Shown: positions 24,655 to 33,437, numbered from the stretch's first letter. The stretch: 64,000 bases of DNA from Jonesia denitrificans DSM 20603 (GCF_000024065.1 NC_013174.1:310001-374000); one strand, 5' to 3'. The notes: generated by a model from the sequence alone, not told the origin. Numbers and translations are program-made.

Positions 24655-25746
24655 ATGAACCACCACACCGCCACCCACACACAGGCCACCCGCCGCCCAC
24701 TTACCACAACCCTCACCGCCCTCACCCTCACCGCCGCGCTCGCCGGGTGCGTGCCAGGGTCCTCAAACGAAGACAACGCCCAGGGGGAAACCCCCTCGAC
24801 TGTGACCGTCGTTGTTCACGACTCATTCCAGATGAGTGAAGAACAGCAGGCCGACTTCGAAAAAACCAGCGGATACGACCTCACCATTGTCACCAACGGT
24901 GACGGGGGAGCCTTAGTGAACTCCCTGATCCTCACCAAGGACGCCCCCATTGCCGATGCGGTTTTTGGTGTCGACAACACGTTTGCCTCCCGTGGCATCA
25001 GTGAAGAGGTGTTCGCCCCCTACACCTCCGAGGTCGCCTCCCAAACAAGCCGTGACCTGGCCCTTCCTGGTGATGACACGTTAACGGCCATTGACTTTGG
25101 GGACGTGTGCCTCAACGTGGACCCCACCTGGTTCGAGAACCACTCCCTTGACGTCCCAGCAACCCTGGACGACCTAGCCGACCCCGCCTACCGCAACCTC
25201 ACCGTGGTCACCAACCCGGCGACCTCCTCACCAGGGTTGTCGTTCCTGTTCGCCACAATCGGGAAATACGGGGAAGACGGGTACCTAGACTACTGGACCC
25301 AACTCAAAGACAACGGCCTTAAAATTGTGGACGGTTGGGAAGACGCCTACTACGTGGACTTCACCGCAACCGGTGACGGAGACCGCCCCATTGCGTTGTC
25401 CTACGCATCATCCCCAGCGTTCACTGTCACCGACGACGGGTCCGCAACCACCACATCGGCTCTCCTGGACACCTGCTTCCGGCAAGTCGAATACGCCGGG
25501 GTCCTGCACGGGGCCGCAAACCCTGAGGGCGCGCAAGCATTCATTGACTACCTCCTCAGCGAGGACTACCAAACCACCATCCCCGACGCCATGTACATGT
25601 ACCCCGTCGCGGACACCGTGGAACTTCCCGATGCGTGGGCCCAGTTCGCCCCCGTCCCCACCACCCCAATCTCCCTAGACCCAGACACCATCGCGCGCAT
25701 GCGTGACACCTGGATCAAAGACTGGAGCGCACAGATCATTGGCTAA
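24655..25746 (+). CDS. thiB: thiamine ABC transporter substrate-binding lipoprotein
   Basis: A 363-residue binding protein of the ThiB type. A long, Thr/His-rich N-terminus leads to a signal helix and the lipobox LAGC. The mature core has VVHDSFQMSEEQQADFEKTSG, VTNGDGGALVNSLILTK and FGVDNTFASRG, the usual ThiB order, and later NPATSSPGLSFLFATI. It delivers thiamine (or its phosphates) to ThiPQ. ATG 24655 follows AAAGGAGG; the frame stays open to 24610, but that part lies in the riboswitch platform. The stop overlaps the thiP start. Confidence 0.93.
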   Translation: MNHHTATHTQATRRPLTTTLTALTLTAALAGCVPGSSNEDNAQGETPSTVTVVVHDSFQMSEEQQADFEKTSGYDLTIVTNGDGGALVNSLILTKDAPIADAVFGVDNTFASRGISEEVFAPYTSEVASQTSRDLALPGDDTLTAIDFGDVCLNVDPTWFENHSLDVPATLDDLADPAYRNLTVVTNPATSSPGLSFLFATIGKYGEDGYLDYWTQLKDNGLKIVDGWEDAYYVDFTATGDGDRPIALSYASSPAFTVTDDGSATTTSALLDTCFRQVEYAGVLHGAANPEGAQAFIDYLLSEDYQTTIPDAMYMYPVADTVELPDAWAQFAPVPTTPISLDPDTIARMRDTWIKDWSAQIIG

Positions 25747-27421
25747 CCACGCACCCACGCTGCGGCGCGCCACCCTGTGGGGCGCCGCAGCTGTCGTGCC
25801 CCTCGTGTTCCTCACCGTGTTCTTCGCGTGGCCGGTCACCGCACTCATCGCACGCGGTTTCCTCACCGACGGGGCACTCGACCTCAGCGGTATCACCACC
25901 GTCCTCACCACCCCACGCACCTGGCGACTCCTCGGCATCACCCTCGCCCAAGGCGTCGTCGGCACATTGGTGGCCCTCCTGTTAGGGATCCCCGGCGCCT
26001 ACGTCCTGTACCGGTGCACCTTCCCCGGCCGCACCCTCGTGCGCGGACTCGTCACCATCCCCTTCGTCCTACCCACCGTGGTCGTTGGAGTTGCCTTCCG
26101 GGCATTGCTTTCCCCCAACGGGCCCCTCGGTTTCCTCGCCATCGACGGCACCTTCACCGCCGTCATCGCCGCACTCGTGTTCTTCAACTACTCCGTTGTC
26201 GTCCGCACCGTCGGCAGCATGTGGGAAAAAATCGACCCCCGCACCGCCGAAGCGGCCCGCGCACTCGGCGCATCACGCAACCGCGCCTGGTGGACAGTGA
26301 CCGTCCCCCAACTCATGCCAGCCATCACATCCGCAGGAGCAGTTGTCTTCCTCTTCTGCGCCACCGCATTCGGCACAGTCATGGTCCTCGGCGGGCAAGG
26401 CTACGGAACCATCGAAACCGAAATCTGGGTGCAAACCGTCCAATTCCTTGACCTACGCACCGCAGCAGTCCTCTCCGTCCTCCAACTCCTCGTCATCGCC
26501 ACCGCCCTGTGGATCTCCGCGACCGCCCGAACCCGCCAAGAACGCGCCCTCACCCTCCTCACCGCCACCATAACCGGACGCCCCCTCACCTGGCGGCGCG
26601 ACTGGTTCCCCACCCTCATCACCCTGACCACCACAACCGGGCTCCTCGCCTGGCCCCTACTCAACCTCACCACCGCCGCATTCCGAGACGCTAACGGCAA
26701 CTGGACACTGACCAACTTCACCGCGCTCACCACCCGAGGCGACAACAACACCCTCAACGTCACCGTGTTCGACGCCCTCACCAACTCCCTCATTATCGCG
26801 TTCTACGCCACCCTCACCGCACTCATCATCGGCGGGCTCGTCGCCTACGTCGCCTCCCGACGCCCCACCACCCCCACCGGTAAACGCGCCATCACCACCC
26901 TGGACGCCCTGTTCATGCTCCCCCTCGGAGTGTCCGCAGTCACCGTCGGATTCGGGTTCCTCATCACCCTCAACCAGCCCCTTGGCCTGCCCATCGACCT
27001 GCGCACCAACGGCATCCTCGTCCCCATCGCCCAAGCCGTCGTCGCCACCCCCCTCGTCGTACGCACCGTCCTACCCGTCCTCCGCGCAATCGACCCCAAC
27101 CAACACCACGCCGCCGCAACCCTCGGCGCACCCGGATGGAAAATCGCCACCACCATCGACTGGCCCATCGCCGCCCGAGCCCTCGCCCTCGCCACCGGCA
27201 TGGCCTTCGCCGTATCCCTCGGCGAATTCGGAGCCACCGCATTCCTCGCCCGCCCCGACACCGCCACCCTCCCCATCGTCATCTTCCGACTCATCTCCAA
27301 ACCCGGAGCCGACAACTACGGCATGGCCCTGGCCGCATCACTCATCCTCGCGCTCCTCACCGCCACCATCATGATGATCGCCGAACGGTGGCGAACCCCC
27401 ACCACAGGAACACTCACATGA
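25739..27421 (+). CDS. thiP: thiamine ABC transporter permease
   Basis: A 560-residue fused permease with two six-helix halves, each with its own EAA loop: TAEAARALGASRNRAWWTVT in the first and HHAAATLGAPGWKIATTIDW in the second. This is the normal ThiP layout and length. I choose the TTG at 25739, overlapping the thiB stop by 8 bases with GGAG upstream; GTG 25703 is in frame but has no ribosome-binding site. It overlaps thiQ by ATGA. From about 25.9 kb codons become almost uniformly C-ending. Confidence 0.92.
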   Translation: MANHAPTLRRATLWGAAAVVPLVFLTVFFAWPVTALIARGFLTDGALDLSGITTVLTTPRTWRLLGITLAQGVVGTLVALLLGIPGAYVLYRCTFPGRTLVRGLVTIPFVLPTVVVGVAFRALLSPNGPLGFLAIDGTFTAVIAALVFFNYSVVVRTVGSMWEKIDPRTAEAARALGASRNRAWWTVTVPQLMPAITSAGAVVFLFCATAFGTVMVLGGQGYGTIETEIWVQTVQFLDLRTAAVLSVLQLLVIATALWISATARTRQERALTLLTATITGRPLTWRRDWFPTLITLTTTTGLLAWPLLNLTTAAFRDANGNWTLTNFTALTTRGDNNTLNVTVFDALTNSLIIAFYATLTALIIGGLVAYVASRRPTTPTGKRAITTLDALFMLPLGVSAVTVGFGFLITLNQPLGLPIDLRTNGILVPIAQAVVATPLVVRTVLPVLRAIDPNQHHAAATLGAPGWKIATTIDWPIAARALALATGMAFAVSLGEFGATAFLARPDTATLPIVIFRLISKPGADNYGMALAASLILALLTATIMMIAERWRTPTTGTLT

Positions 27422-28446
27422 CCCTCACCCTCGAAGACCTCACCGTCACCTACGGCACCTACACCGCCGTCAACAACATCACCCTCACCGTCCCCGACGG
27501 CGAAATCCTCGGCCTCCTCGGCCCCTCCGGCTGCGGAAAATCCACCCTCCTACGCGCCATCGCCGGACTCGAACACCCCACCCACGGGCGCATCACCTAC
27601 AACAACACCCCCATGAACACCGTGCCCGTCCACAAACGCAACTTCGGCCTCATGTTCCAAGACGGCCAACTCTTCCCCCACAAAAACGTCGCCGCCAACA
27701 TCGCCTACGGCCTCACCACCCACACCCCCCGCACAACCCGCCCCACCCGCCAACAACGCAACACCCGAGTCAACGAACTCCTCACCCTCGTCGGACTCAC
27801 CGGCTACAACACCCGCGACATCACCACCATGTCCGGAGGCGAACGCCAACGCGTCGCCCTCGCCCGAGCCCTCGCCCCACACCCCACACTCCTCCTCCTC
27901 GACGAACCCCTCTCCGCCCTCGACAAAGAACTCCGCGAACGACTCGCCACCGACCTCCGCACCATCCTGCGCACCACCAACACCACCGCCATCTTCGTCA
28001 CCCACGACCAAGACGAAGCCTTCACCATCTGCGACCGCGTCGCCATCATGCGCAACGGCACCATCCCCCAAATCGACACCCCCGAAAAACTCTGGCGCGC
28101 CCCCGCCAACCGCCACATCGCCGAATTCCTCGGCTACGAAGCCATCCTCACCGACACCCCCTTCACCGGATACGCCCCCGGCCACCACACCATCACCGCC
28201 ATCAACCCACCCACAACCACACCCACACCACCCACACAAACCCCCACCCCCAACACCACCCTCACCGGCACCCTCACCGACCGACTCTTCCGCCAAGGCC
28301 ACCCCATGGCCCGCGTCACCATCCCCACCATCGGAACCCTCACCTGCCACATCACACCCACCCTCGACCCCCAACCCGGCGACACCGTCACCCTCACACC
28401 CCACCAACCCCCACCCTGCACACCACCACAACCCCTGGCACAGTAG
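27418..28446 (+). CDS. thiQ: thiamine ABC transporter ATP-binding protein
   Basis: A 342-residue ATPase. Walker A GPSGCGKST is at 35-43, the signature MSGGERQR at 138-145, Walker B LLLLDEP at 158-164, and the H-loop in FVTHDQDEA. After residue 235 a Thr/Pro-rich, TOBE-like regulatory extension follows. It starts at ATG 27418 inside the thiP stop (ATGA). The frame is open far upstream through thiP, a by-product of C-rich codons. It completes the thiBPQ operon. Confidence 0.93.
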   Translation: MTLTLEDLTVTYGTYTAVNNITLTVPDGEILGLLGPSGCGKSTLLRAIAGLEHPTHGRITYNNTPMNTVPVHKRNFGLMFQDGQLFPHKNVAANIAYGLTTHTPRTTRPTRQQRNTRVNELLTLVGLTGYNTRDITTMSGGERQRVALARALAPHPTLLLLDEPLSALDKELRERLATDLRTILRTTNTTAIFVTHDQDEAFTICDRVAIMRNGTIPQIDTPEKLWRAPANRHIAEFLGYEAILTDTPFTGYAPGHHTITAINPPTTTPTPPTQTPTPNTTLTGTLTDRLFRQGHPMARVTIPTIGTLTCHITPTLDPQPGDTVTLTPHQPPPCTPPQPLAQ

Positions 28447-28470
28447 ATGGGCAACGAAAGGACCCCACCC

Positions 28471-28862
28471 ATGCCCCACACCATCTACACCCTCGGCCAC
28501 TCCACCCACAGCATCGACACCGTCGTCACCATGCTCCGCAACAACAACGTCACCGCCCTCATCGACGTCCGCTCCTACCCCGCATCACGCCGCAACCCCC
28601 AATGGAACCACGACACCCTCCCCACCCAACTCCCCACCGACATCACCTACACCTGGATCAAAAACCTCGGCGGCAGACGCTACACCCCCAAAGACACCCC
28701 CACCCCCAACACCGCATGGCGCGTCGCCTCCTTCAACCACTACGCCGACCACATGGCCACACCGTCCGCCACATCATGAACCCCACCACCACCCGCAACG
28801 CCACCCTCACCGACTTCGCCCACACCAACGGCACCACCCTCACCTACCCCGCAACCCAATAA
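28471..28862 (+). pseudogene. DUF488 family gene with internal deletion and frame change
   Basis: The first about 95 codons give a DUF488 start (IYTLGHSTHSIDTVVTMLR, then IDVRSYPASRRNPQW and NLGGRRYTP). This frame stops at 28779 soon after HYADHMA. The other frame from about 28755 gives the family's C-terminal end: GHTVRHIMNPTTTR, then TLTDFAHTNGTTLTYP, stop 28862. About 50-60 residues between the two parts, including the usual CxE-x(n)-CHR active-site-like block, are missing. The join is at ATGGCCAC (28753-28760). AAAGGA precedes ATG 28471. It lies 24 bases after thiQ. Confidence 0.8.
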
Positions 28863-29055
28863 CCCACCACCCAGCACACCAGGAACCATCTCGTTACAAT
28901 CACCGTTATAACCAAAGAACCACACCACCAACCCACCCACACAGGTGAGAAGGCACAACCCACACCCACATGAACCCCACCGAAGACGGCGACTATAGCG
29001 CCCCCGACGAACCCTCCCATCAACCCCACCCCACACCCCCACAGGTCGGTTCATA
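28863..29055 (+). promoter_or_regulatory. leader region of the CNNM operon with a possible 28-codon ORF
   Basis: This 193-base stretch holds the promoter and leader of the two CNNM genes. A TATAAC-like -10 is near 28904. A small ORF (28970-29056, 28 codons, opening MNPTEDGDYSAPDE) ends in TAATG, overlapping the next start, which would allow coupled translation; its own ribosome-binding site is weak. I could not fit a known magnesium riboswitch. Confidence 0.3.
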
Positions 29056-30546
29056 ATGCTCACCGACATCCTCACCCTCCTCCTCGGACTCCTCGTCATC
29101 GCGATCATCATCGCCGCCAACGGATTCTTCGTCGCCCAAGAATTCGCCTACATGTCCGTCGACCGCTCCCGCCTCGGCGCCCAAGCCACAGCCGGAGACA
29201 CCACCGCACAACGCGCCCTCACCGTCACCAAACGCACCTCCTTCATGCTCTCCGGCGCACAACTCGGCATCACCGTCACCGGCCTCCTCGTCGGATTCGT
29301 CGCCGAACCCCTCGTCGGACAAGCCCTCGCCGGACTCCTCGGCGACACCGGAATCCCCACCACCGTCTCCATCACCGTCGGAACCATCCTCGCGCTCGCA
29401 GTGTCCACGGTGGTGCAAATGATTTTTGGTGAGCTTTACCCCAAGAACCTGGCAATCGCGAACCCGGAGCCGCTGGCACGCGCACTGGCCCGCCCCACCG
29501 TTATTTACTTAGCGGTGTTCGGGTGGTTGATTACCGTGTTTGACCATGCCGCGAACGGGCTACTCAAACTGTTGCGCATTGAACCAGTCCATGACGTTGA
29601 TTCGTCTGCCACAACCGCTGACCTGGAACACATTGTTGCGGACTCCCGCGAATCAGGGGACCTACCAGCAGACTTATCAGTGATTATTGACCGGATTCTT
29701 GATTTCCCCACCGAAGACGTCGAACACGCCATGGTCCCTCGCGGCCGTGTCGGTGTAGTCGAACCCACCATGACAATCGCTGAAGTCCGCGAACTCATGG
29801 CCCGCGAACACACCCGCTACCCAGTCATTGGCGACAATGACGAACCCGTAGGAATCATCCAACTCATTGATGTCCTGCGCGCCCCAGATAACGCACAAGT
29901 TGTGGATGTCATGCGTGAACCCACCGTCGTTCCCACGCTCATGTCCCTGCCAGACGCCTTAACTGAGATGGCGCACACCAAAAACCAACTGGCCTGCGTG
30001 GTCGACGAGTACGGAGGGTTCGCCGGAATCCTCACCCTCGAAGACCTTGCTGAAGAAATCGTTGGAGAGATCACCGACGAACACGACAACGAAATCACCG
30101 AATACGTTGTCGCGGAAGGCCTTGGCATGTGGCGTATGAGCGGTGACGTCCACGTCGACGAAGCCGAACGCGCCATCGGGCACGACCTACCAGAAGGCGA
30201 CTACGAAACCATTGCCGGGCTCATCATCGCCGAACACGGTGCACTACCCGACGAAGGCGACGTCATCACCATTGATGTTCCTGATGACCCCGCCGACTCC
30301 ATCCTTGACGTACCCATCGACCGCTACCTCGACGTGCACATCCTCGCCGTTGAACGCCACGTACCCGCCGTGGTACGCGTGTCATTACGAGAAGAAGAAG
30401 TCACCGGGGAACGGGACGCGAATAGAGCGGGAAGCGCCCGCAGCGCGGGGAGTGCGGGAAGTGTCCCTACACCCGCGAGCCGTGACACGGTGGTCAGTGC
30501 CACGACACCAGCGGAGACAACCAACGATGGTGAGGACGCACGATGA
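29056..30546 (+). CDS. CNNM/CorC (HlyC) family membrane protein, long form
   Basis: A 496-residue protein. Residues about 1-190 form a CNNM (DUF21) membrane domain with ANGFFVAQEFAYMSVDRSRL and IFGELYPKNLAI. Then come two CBS domains (HAMVPRGRVGVVEPTMTIAE; NQLACVVDEYGGFAGILTLE) and a CorC/HlyC transporter-associated domain (MSGDVHVDEAERAIGHDL), ending in a low-complexity Ser/Ala tail. Family members act in Mg2+/Co2+ export or its control. Codons are almost all C-ending for the first 115 codons and abruptly mixed after about 29400. It overlaps the next gene by ATGA. Confidence 0.92.
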   Translation: MLTDILTLLLGLLVIAIIIAANGFFVAQEFAYMSVDRSRLGAQATAGDTTAQRALTVTKRTSFMLSGAQLGITVTGLLVGFVAEPLVGQALAGLLGDTGIPTTVSITVGTILALAVSTVVQMIFGELYPKNLAIANPEPLARALARPTVIYLAVFGWLITVFDHAANGLLKLLRIEPVHDVDSSATTADLEHIVADSRESGDLPADLSVIIDRILDFPTEDVEHAMVPRGRVGVVEPTMTIAEVRELMAREHTRYPVIGDNDEPVGIIQLIDVLRAPDNAQVVDVMREPTVVPTLMSLPDALTEMAHTKNQLACVVDEYGGFAGILTLEDLAEEIVGEITDEHDNEITEYVVAEGLGMWRMSGDVHVDEAERAIGHDLPEGDYETIAGLIIAEHGALPDEGDVITIDVPDDPADSILDVPIDRYLDVHILAVERHVPAVVRVSLREEEVTGERDANRAGSARSAGSAGSVPTPASRDTVVSATTPAETTNDGEDAR

Positions 30547-31571
30547 ACCCTTTGATAGTCACAGCGATCACCGTGGCGCTCATTGTGGCGTCCGCGTTCT
30601 TTGTCATCATCGAGTTTGCTCTCCTTGGTGCACGACGCCACCGGCTGGAGGAGGAAGCAGCCGAGTCCCGTCACGCGCGTGCAGCGTTGCGTTCCATGAA
30701 TGAGCTGACCGTGATGCTGGCTGGTGCACAGCTAGGAATCACCATTTGTACGTTCGCGCTTGGGGCAGTGACAAAACCAGCGATCGATTACTGGTTAGGC
30801 CCCATTTTCGTGTCCTGGGGAATCCCCGAAGCAACAGCAGGTGTTGCCTCGTTTGCTTTGTCACTATTATTCGTGACATTCCTTCACCTTGTTGTCGGAG
30901 AAATGGCCCCGAAATCATGGGCTATTGCACACCCCGAAATGGCATCAAAAGCAGTAGCCATTCCAGCGCGCGGTTTTATCGCTCTTTTCCGGCCATTGCT
31001 GTTGTGGATTAACTTCATGGCCAACCGGCTTGTCGCCGCGTCCGGTGTGGAACCAGTAGACCGGGCAGCAGCCGGCGGTTACGACGTGGCGACCATGCGT
31101 CACCTGGTCGAACACTCCGCTGAGGTGGGTGCCATTGAGGAATCAGTACGCAGCCCCTTGGCGGGTGCCATTGATTTAGAAACCATGCGTGTCGATGCGC
31201 TGGTGCGCCGCGACACCACCCCCACCTCAGTCCCCGCTGGGGCGCTGGTGAAGGACGTGCAAGCTGCCGCCGACCGGTCCGGTCACATGCGCATCCTTGT
31301 GGGTGTTGAGGCAGGTCAAGTCACCTCAACGGATGGTGAAGTGCAGGTTATCCACGTCCGTGACACCCTCCTGGAACAACCAGACACACCGATAGACACC
31401 ATGACTCGGCCCGCATTGATCCTGCCCGCTGACACCCTCGTCCACGAAGCGCTCACCCGCATGCGCAAAGAAAGCGAACAAATTGTTGTTGTTCGCGACG
31501 GACAACAACTCATTGGTGTCATCACCATGTCAGACGTGTTGAAGAAGGTATTACCCGGCGCCAGCGTGTAA
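30543..31571 (+). CDS. CNNM/CorC family membrane protein, short form
   Basis: A 342-residue paralogue of the preceding gene: a CNNM membrane domain (SAFFVIIEFALLGARRHRLE; HLVVGEMAPKSWAIAHPE) followed by a CBS pair ending in VVVRDGQQLIGVITMSDVLKKV. It lacks the CorC/HlyC C-terminal domain. Tandem long and short CNNM genes are common in actinobacteria and the products may form a heteromer. It is coupled to the upstream gene by ATGA and ended by a clear terminator at 31618. Confidence 0.92.
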   Translation: MNPLIVTAITVALIVASAFFVIIEFALLGARRHRLEEEAAESRHARAALRSMNELTVMLAGAQLGITICTFALGAVTKPAIDYWLGPIFVSWGIPEATAGVASFALSLLFVTFLHLVVGEMAPKSWAIAHPEMASKAVAIPARGFIALFRPLLLWINFMANRLVAASGVEPVDRAAAGGYDVATMRHLVEHSAEVGAIEESVRSPLAGAIDLETMRVDALVRRDTTPTSVPAGALVKDVQAAADRSGHMRILVGVEAGQVTSTDGEVQVIHVRDTLLEQPDTPIDTMTRPALILPADTLVHEALTRMRKESEQIVVVRDGQQLIGVITMSDVLKKVLPGASV

Positions 31572-31617
31572 AAGCGTGTGACCCACGAGATGGTGGGGTG
31601 GGGGTTCGAAGGAAGTT

Positions 31618-31662
31618 GAGGCCCTGTCGTTGAAAATGCTCAACGGCAGGGCCTCTCGTTTT
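31618..31662 (+). terminator. terminator of the CNNM operon
   Basis: A 16-bp stem GAGGCCCTGTCGTTGA/TCAACGGCAGGGCCTC with one T-G pair and a 6-base loop, followed by TCGTTTTA. Confidence 0.9.
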
Positions 31663-31735
31663 ATCCAAGATGTTGTTTGTTTTATTGTTTAAATGTCTAC
31701 ATGTTGTGTGATACGGGAATCATCCCACGTGATTC

Positions 31736-32136
31736 TTGAAATGTGATAGCGGTCACGATAAACTGCGATCCTTACGTTTACCGTCGAAAGAGAATCGTTG
31801 TGACAATGCAAAACAAACACGCCCATTGGTTGCGCGCTACCCACTTCCAGAAGGCCACACCTACCGGTTAGGGTTCGACGTTGGTGACCGGTCAGTGGGA
31901 ATCGCCTGTGTCGAATTCAATGATGACAACATGCCCGTCAAGATCCTCCAAAGTGTCAGTTTCCGGCACGACGGGGGAATGGACCCGACAACAAACAAGA
32001 CACCAAAGAGCCGGAAAGAAACAGCCGGGGTCGCTCGCCGGGTCCGGCGCATGCGGCGCCGTAGGAAGCAACGCCTCGCGGCCTTGGACCGACTCCTTGA
32101 ACGCCATGGGTATCCTGTCGTTGACGTTTCGGGTGG
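31736..32136 (+). pseudogene. cas9: 5' fragment of a type II CRISPR cas9 gene
   Basis: A frame open from a TTG at 31736 to 32167 encodes the N-terminus of an actinobacterial type II-C-like Cas9. The RuvC-I motif YRLGFDVGDRSVGIACVEF has the catalytic Asp at about residue 48. It is followed by HDGGMDP and the arginine-rich bridge helix GVARRVRRMRRRRKQRLAAL (about 98-117). Homology ends after HGYPVVD, about 32126, where a transposon end begins at 32137. More than 1000 residues, including HNH and the PAM-interacting part, are gone, and no cas1, cas2 or repeat array is nearby. The true start is unclear; TTG 31826 is another option, and ATG 31806 is in a different frame. Non-functional for cutting. 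Confidence 0.85.
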
Positions 32137-32161
32137 TGTCAGAGTCCGAAGTCGTCAGCAC
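32137..32161. repeat. terminal inverted repeat of a Tn402/Tn5053-like transposon
   Basis: The 25 bases begin TGTCAGAGTCCGAAG and end TCGTCAGCAC. From memory, the Tn402/Tn5053 end is also 25 bp, starting TGTCA, with GAAG and GCAC at the same places. An imperfect internal copy (TTCAGAGAGTTGTTCGCAG) follows at about 32176. The mate end is not found in the window. Confidence 0.65.
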
Positions 32162-32745
32162 AGATGATCGCGTTGTTCAGAGAGTTGTTCGCAGGACTAT
32201 GGATCGTTTACATGTCACTACTTGTGCGCACGACCCGACGTGTTGTCCCATAGAGGTGTGGACAAAGAGCCGGTCAAGGATGACCGAATTTCCGGGCGTG
32301 GTCTGTTAACCGTCCCCGATGCGGCGTGGGAGCTCGCCGTCGAGCGAGCTGCGGTTATCGGGCCTCTCGCTGAGTCCGGCATGGGAGGCTTCGCCGTGGA
32401 CAAAGCGGCCGAGCAATTGGGAATTTCACGGGGACGAGTCTACTTTTTAGTCCGACTATGGCGCGATGGTCAAGGGGCGGTTTCGGATCTGGTCCCTGGC
32501 ACCTCCAGTGGCGGTCGCGGAGGGACACGGTTATCTCTTGAAGTCGAGGCCCTTGTCCGTGAGTTGATCCGCAAGCACTATCTGACACGGCAACGAAAAT
32601 CGGTAGCTGCCGTTCACCGCGAGATCACTCGGACGTGTCGCCTTCGTGGACTTCCTATCCCCTCCCGGAATGCGGTTCGGCGTCGCATCGCGACGCTGGA
32701 TCCCCGGACTGAGACCGTGGGTCGAGAAGGTAGCGAAGCAGCACC
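32137..32745 (+). mobile_element. remnant of a TniA-type (Tn402/Tn5053-like) transposon
   Basis: This spans the terminal repeat at the cas9 break to the point where transposase similarity fades (about 32745). Only the left end and the N-terminal quarter of tniA survive; tniB, tniQ, tniR and the right end are absent. The right border is a deletion joint, not a transposon end. Confidence 0.65.
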
Positions 32746-32764
32746 GTCTTACGGGACATATTGA
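32222..32764 (+). pseudogene. tniA: truncated TniA/TnsB-like transposase
   Basis: 180 codons of the N-terminal region of a Mu/TnsB/TniA-type DDE transposase. A helix-turn-helix (VDKAAEQLGISRGRVYFLVR) is followed by a second DNA-binding block (LSLEVEALVRELIRKHYLTR) and the linker PSRNAVRRRIATLDPR that leads to the integrase core in full proteins. The core with its Asp-Asp-Glu triad is missing; similarity stops around REGSEAA and the frame ends at 32764. The exact start is uncertain. It cannot catalyse transposition but might still bind ends. Confidence 0.75.
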
Positions 32765-32822
32765 ACGTACAGATCAAATGACCTGCGCGGACACTTATCT
32801 AGAGCCAAAATCTTCGCAGAAA

Positions 32823-33344
32823 CTACTCACCCGCAATGACGCGCGAGATAAATTGAGCTTTTCCGTTGTTGTAGGAGAGCCGGTCAGTGCTGTAGCGGTC
32901 AGCGAGACCGGACTTAAGCGTGGCGTATTCGGCGGCAAGATTCGGATCGGCTCGAAGCTTTTCGCGGAAACGCAACACGTCGTGTTCCCAAGCTGATCCT
33001 TCTTCGCAGACGTGTATGTGCACGACGCGAGGTTCACCGGCTGGTGGGCGAAAGAATCGGTGGTCGGGTTCGCGTTGCCGAAGCACGAGACCTAACGATT
33101 CAAGTCCAGGACGATAGGCCGATTCATCGTTTATATCTGGCACAGATACTTGTAGGTCAAGTACGGGCTTGGCGATCAGGTCAGGGATCGATGTTGACCC
33201 TACATGTTCTATTCGCGCAACCGTGGGAACGATGGCCGATTGGATTCGGTTAGACCATTCAGCCGCTACCAATGGCCACAGTGGATCAGCTTCCTTTAGT
33301 TCCACTGGCTCCCCACCAGGCTTATCAAACCACTCATTTGTCAT
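32823..33344 (-). CDS. GrpB family protein (nucleotidyltransferase-like)
   Basis: A 173-residue protein of the GrpB/UPF0157 family with the nucleotidyltransferase fold. The conserved block IEHVGSTSIPDLIAKPVLDL (G-S-T-S followed by K-P-x-x-D) is present, as are RFFRPPAGEPRVVHIHVCE and the terminal YNNGKAQFISRVIA. The function is uncertain; some relatives are linked to CoA or nucleotide metabolism. I use ATG 33344. It sits alone in the accessory patch after the transposon remnant, with mixed codon use. Full length. Confidence 0.88.
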   Translation of the reverse strand: MTNEWFDKPGGEPVELKEADPLWPLVAAEWSNRIQSAIVPTVARIEHVGSTSIPDLIAKPVLDLQVSVPDINDESAYRPGLESLGLVLRQREPDHRFFRPPAGEPRVVHIHVCEEGSAWEHDVLRFREKLRADPNLAAEYATLKSGLADRYSTDRLSYNNGKAQFISRVIAGE

Positions 33345-33437
33345 GATCCAATTCTCACCCAAATTTCCCGCTCAAGGTTCGACCTACGGGCAGTCCCTGA
33401 TGGGCACTCGACGATAACGACGTGGTTTAGTGGATTC

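Noticed and set aside
27550-28509. 319-codon minus-strand frame opposite thiQ
   Set aside because: An Asp/Gly/Val/Glu-rich artefact of extreme C-ending codons; thiQ has all ATPase motifs.
31572-32822. CRISPR array or tracrRNA beside the cas9 fragment
   Set aside because: I looked for evenly spaced direct repeats on both sides and found none; no anti-repeat could be proposed without a repeat.
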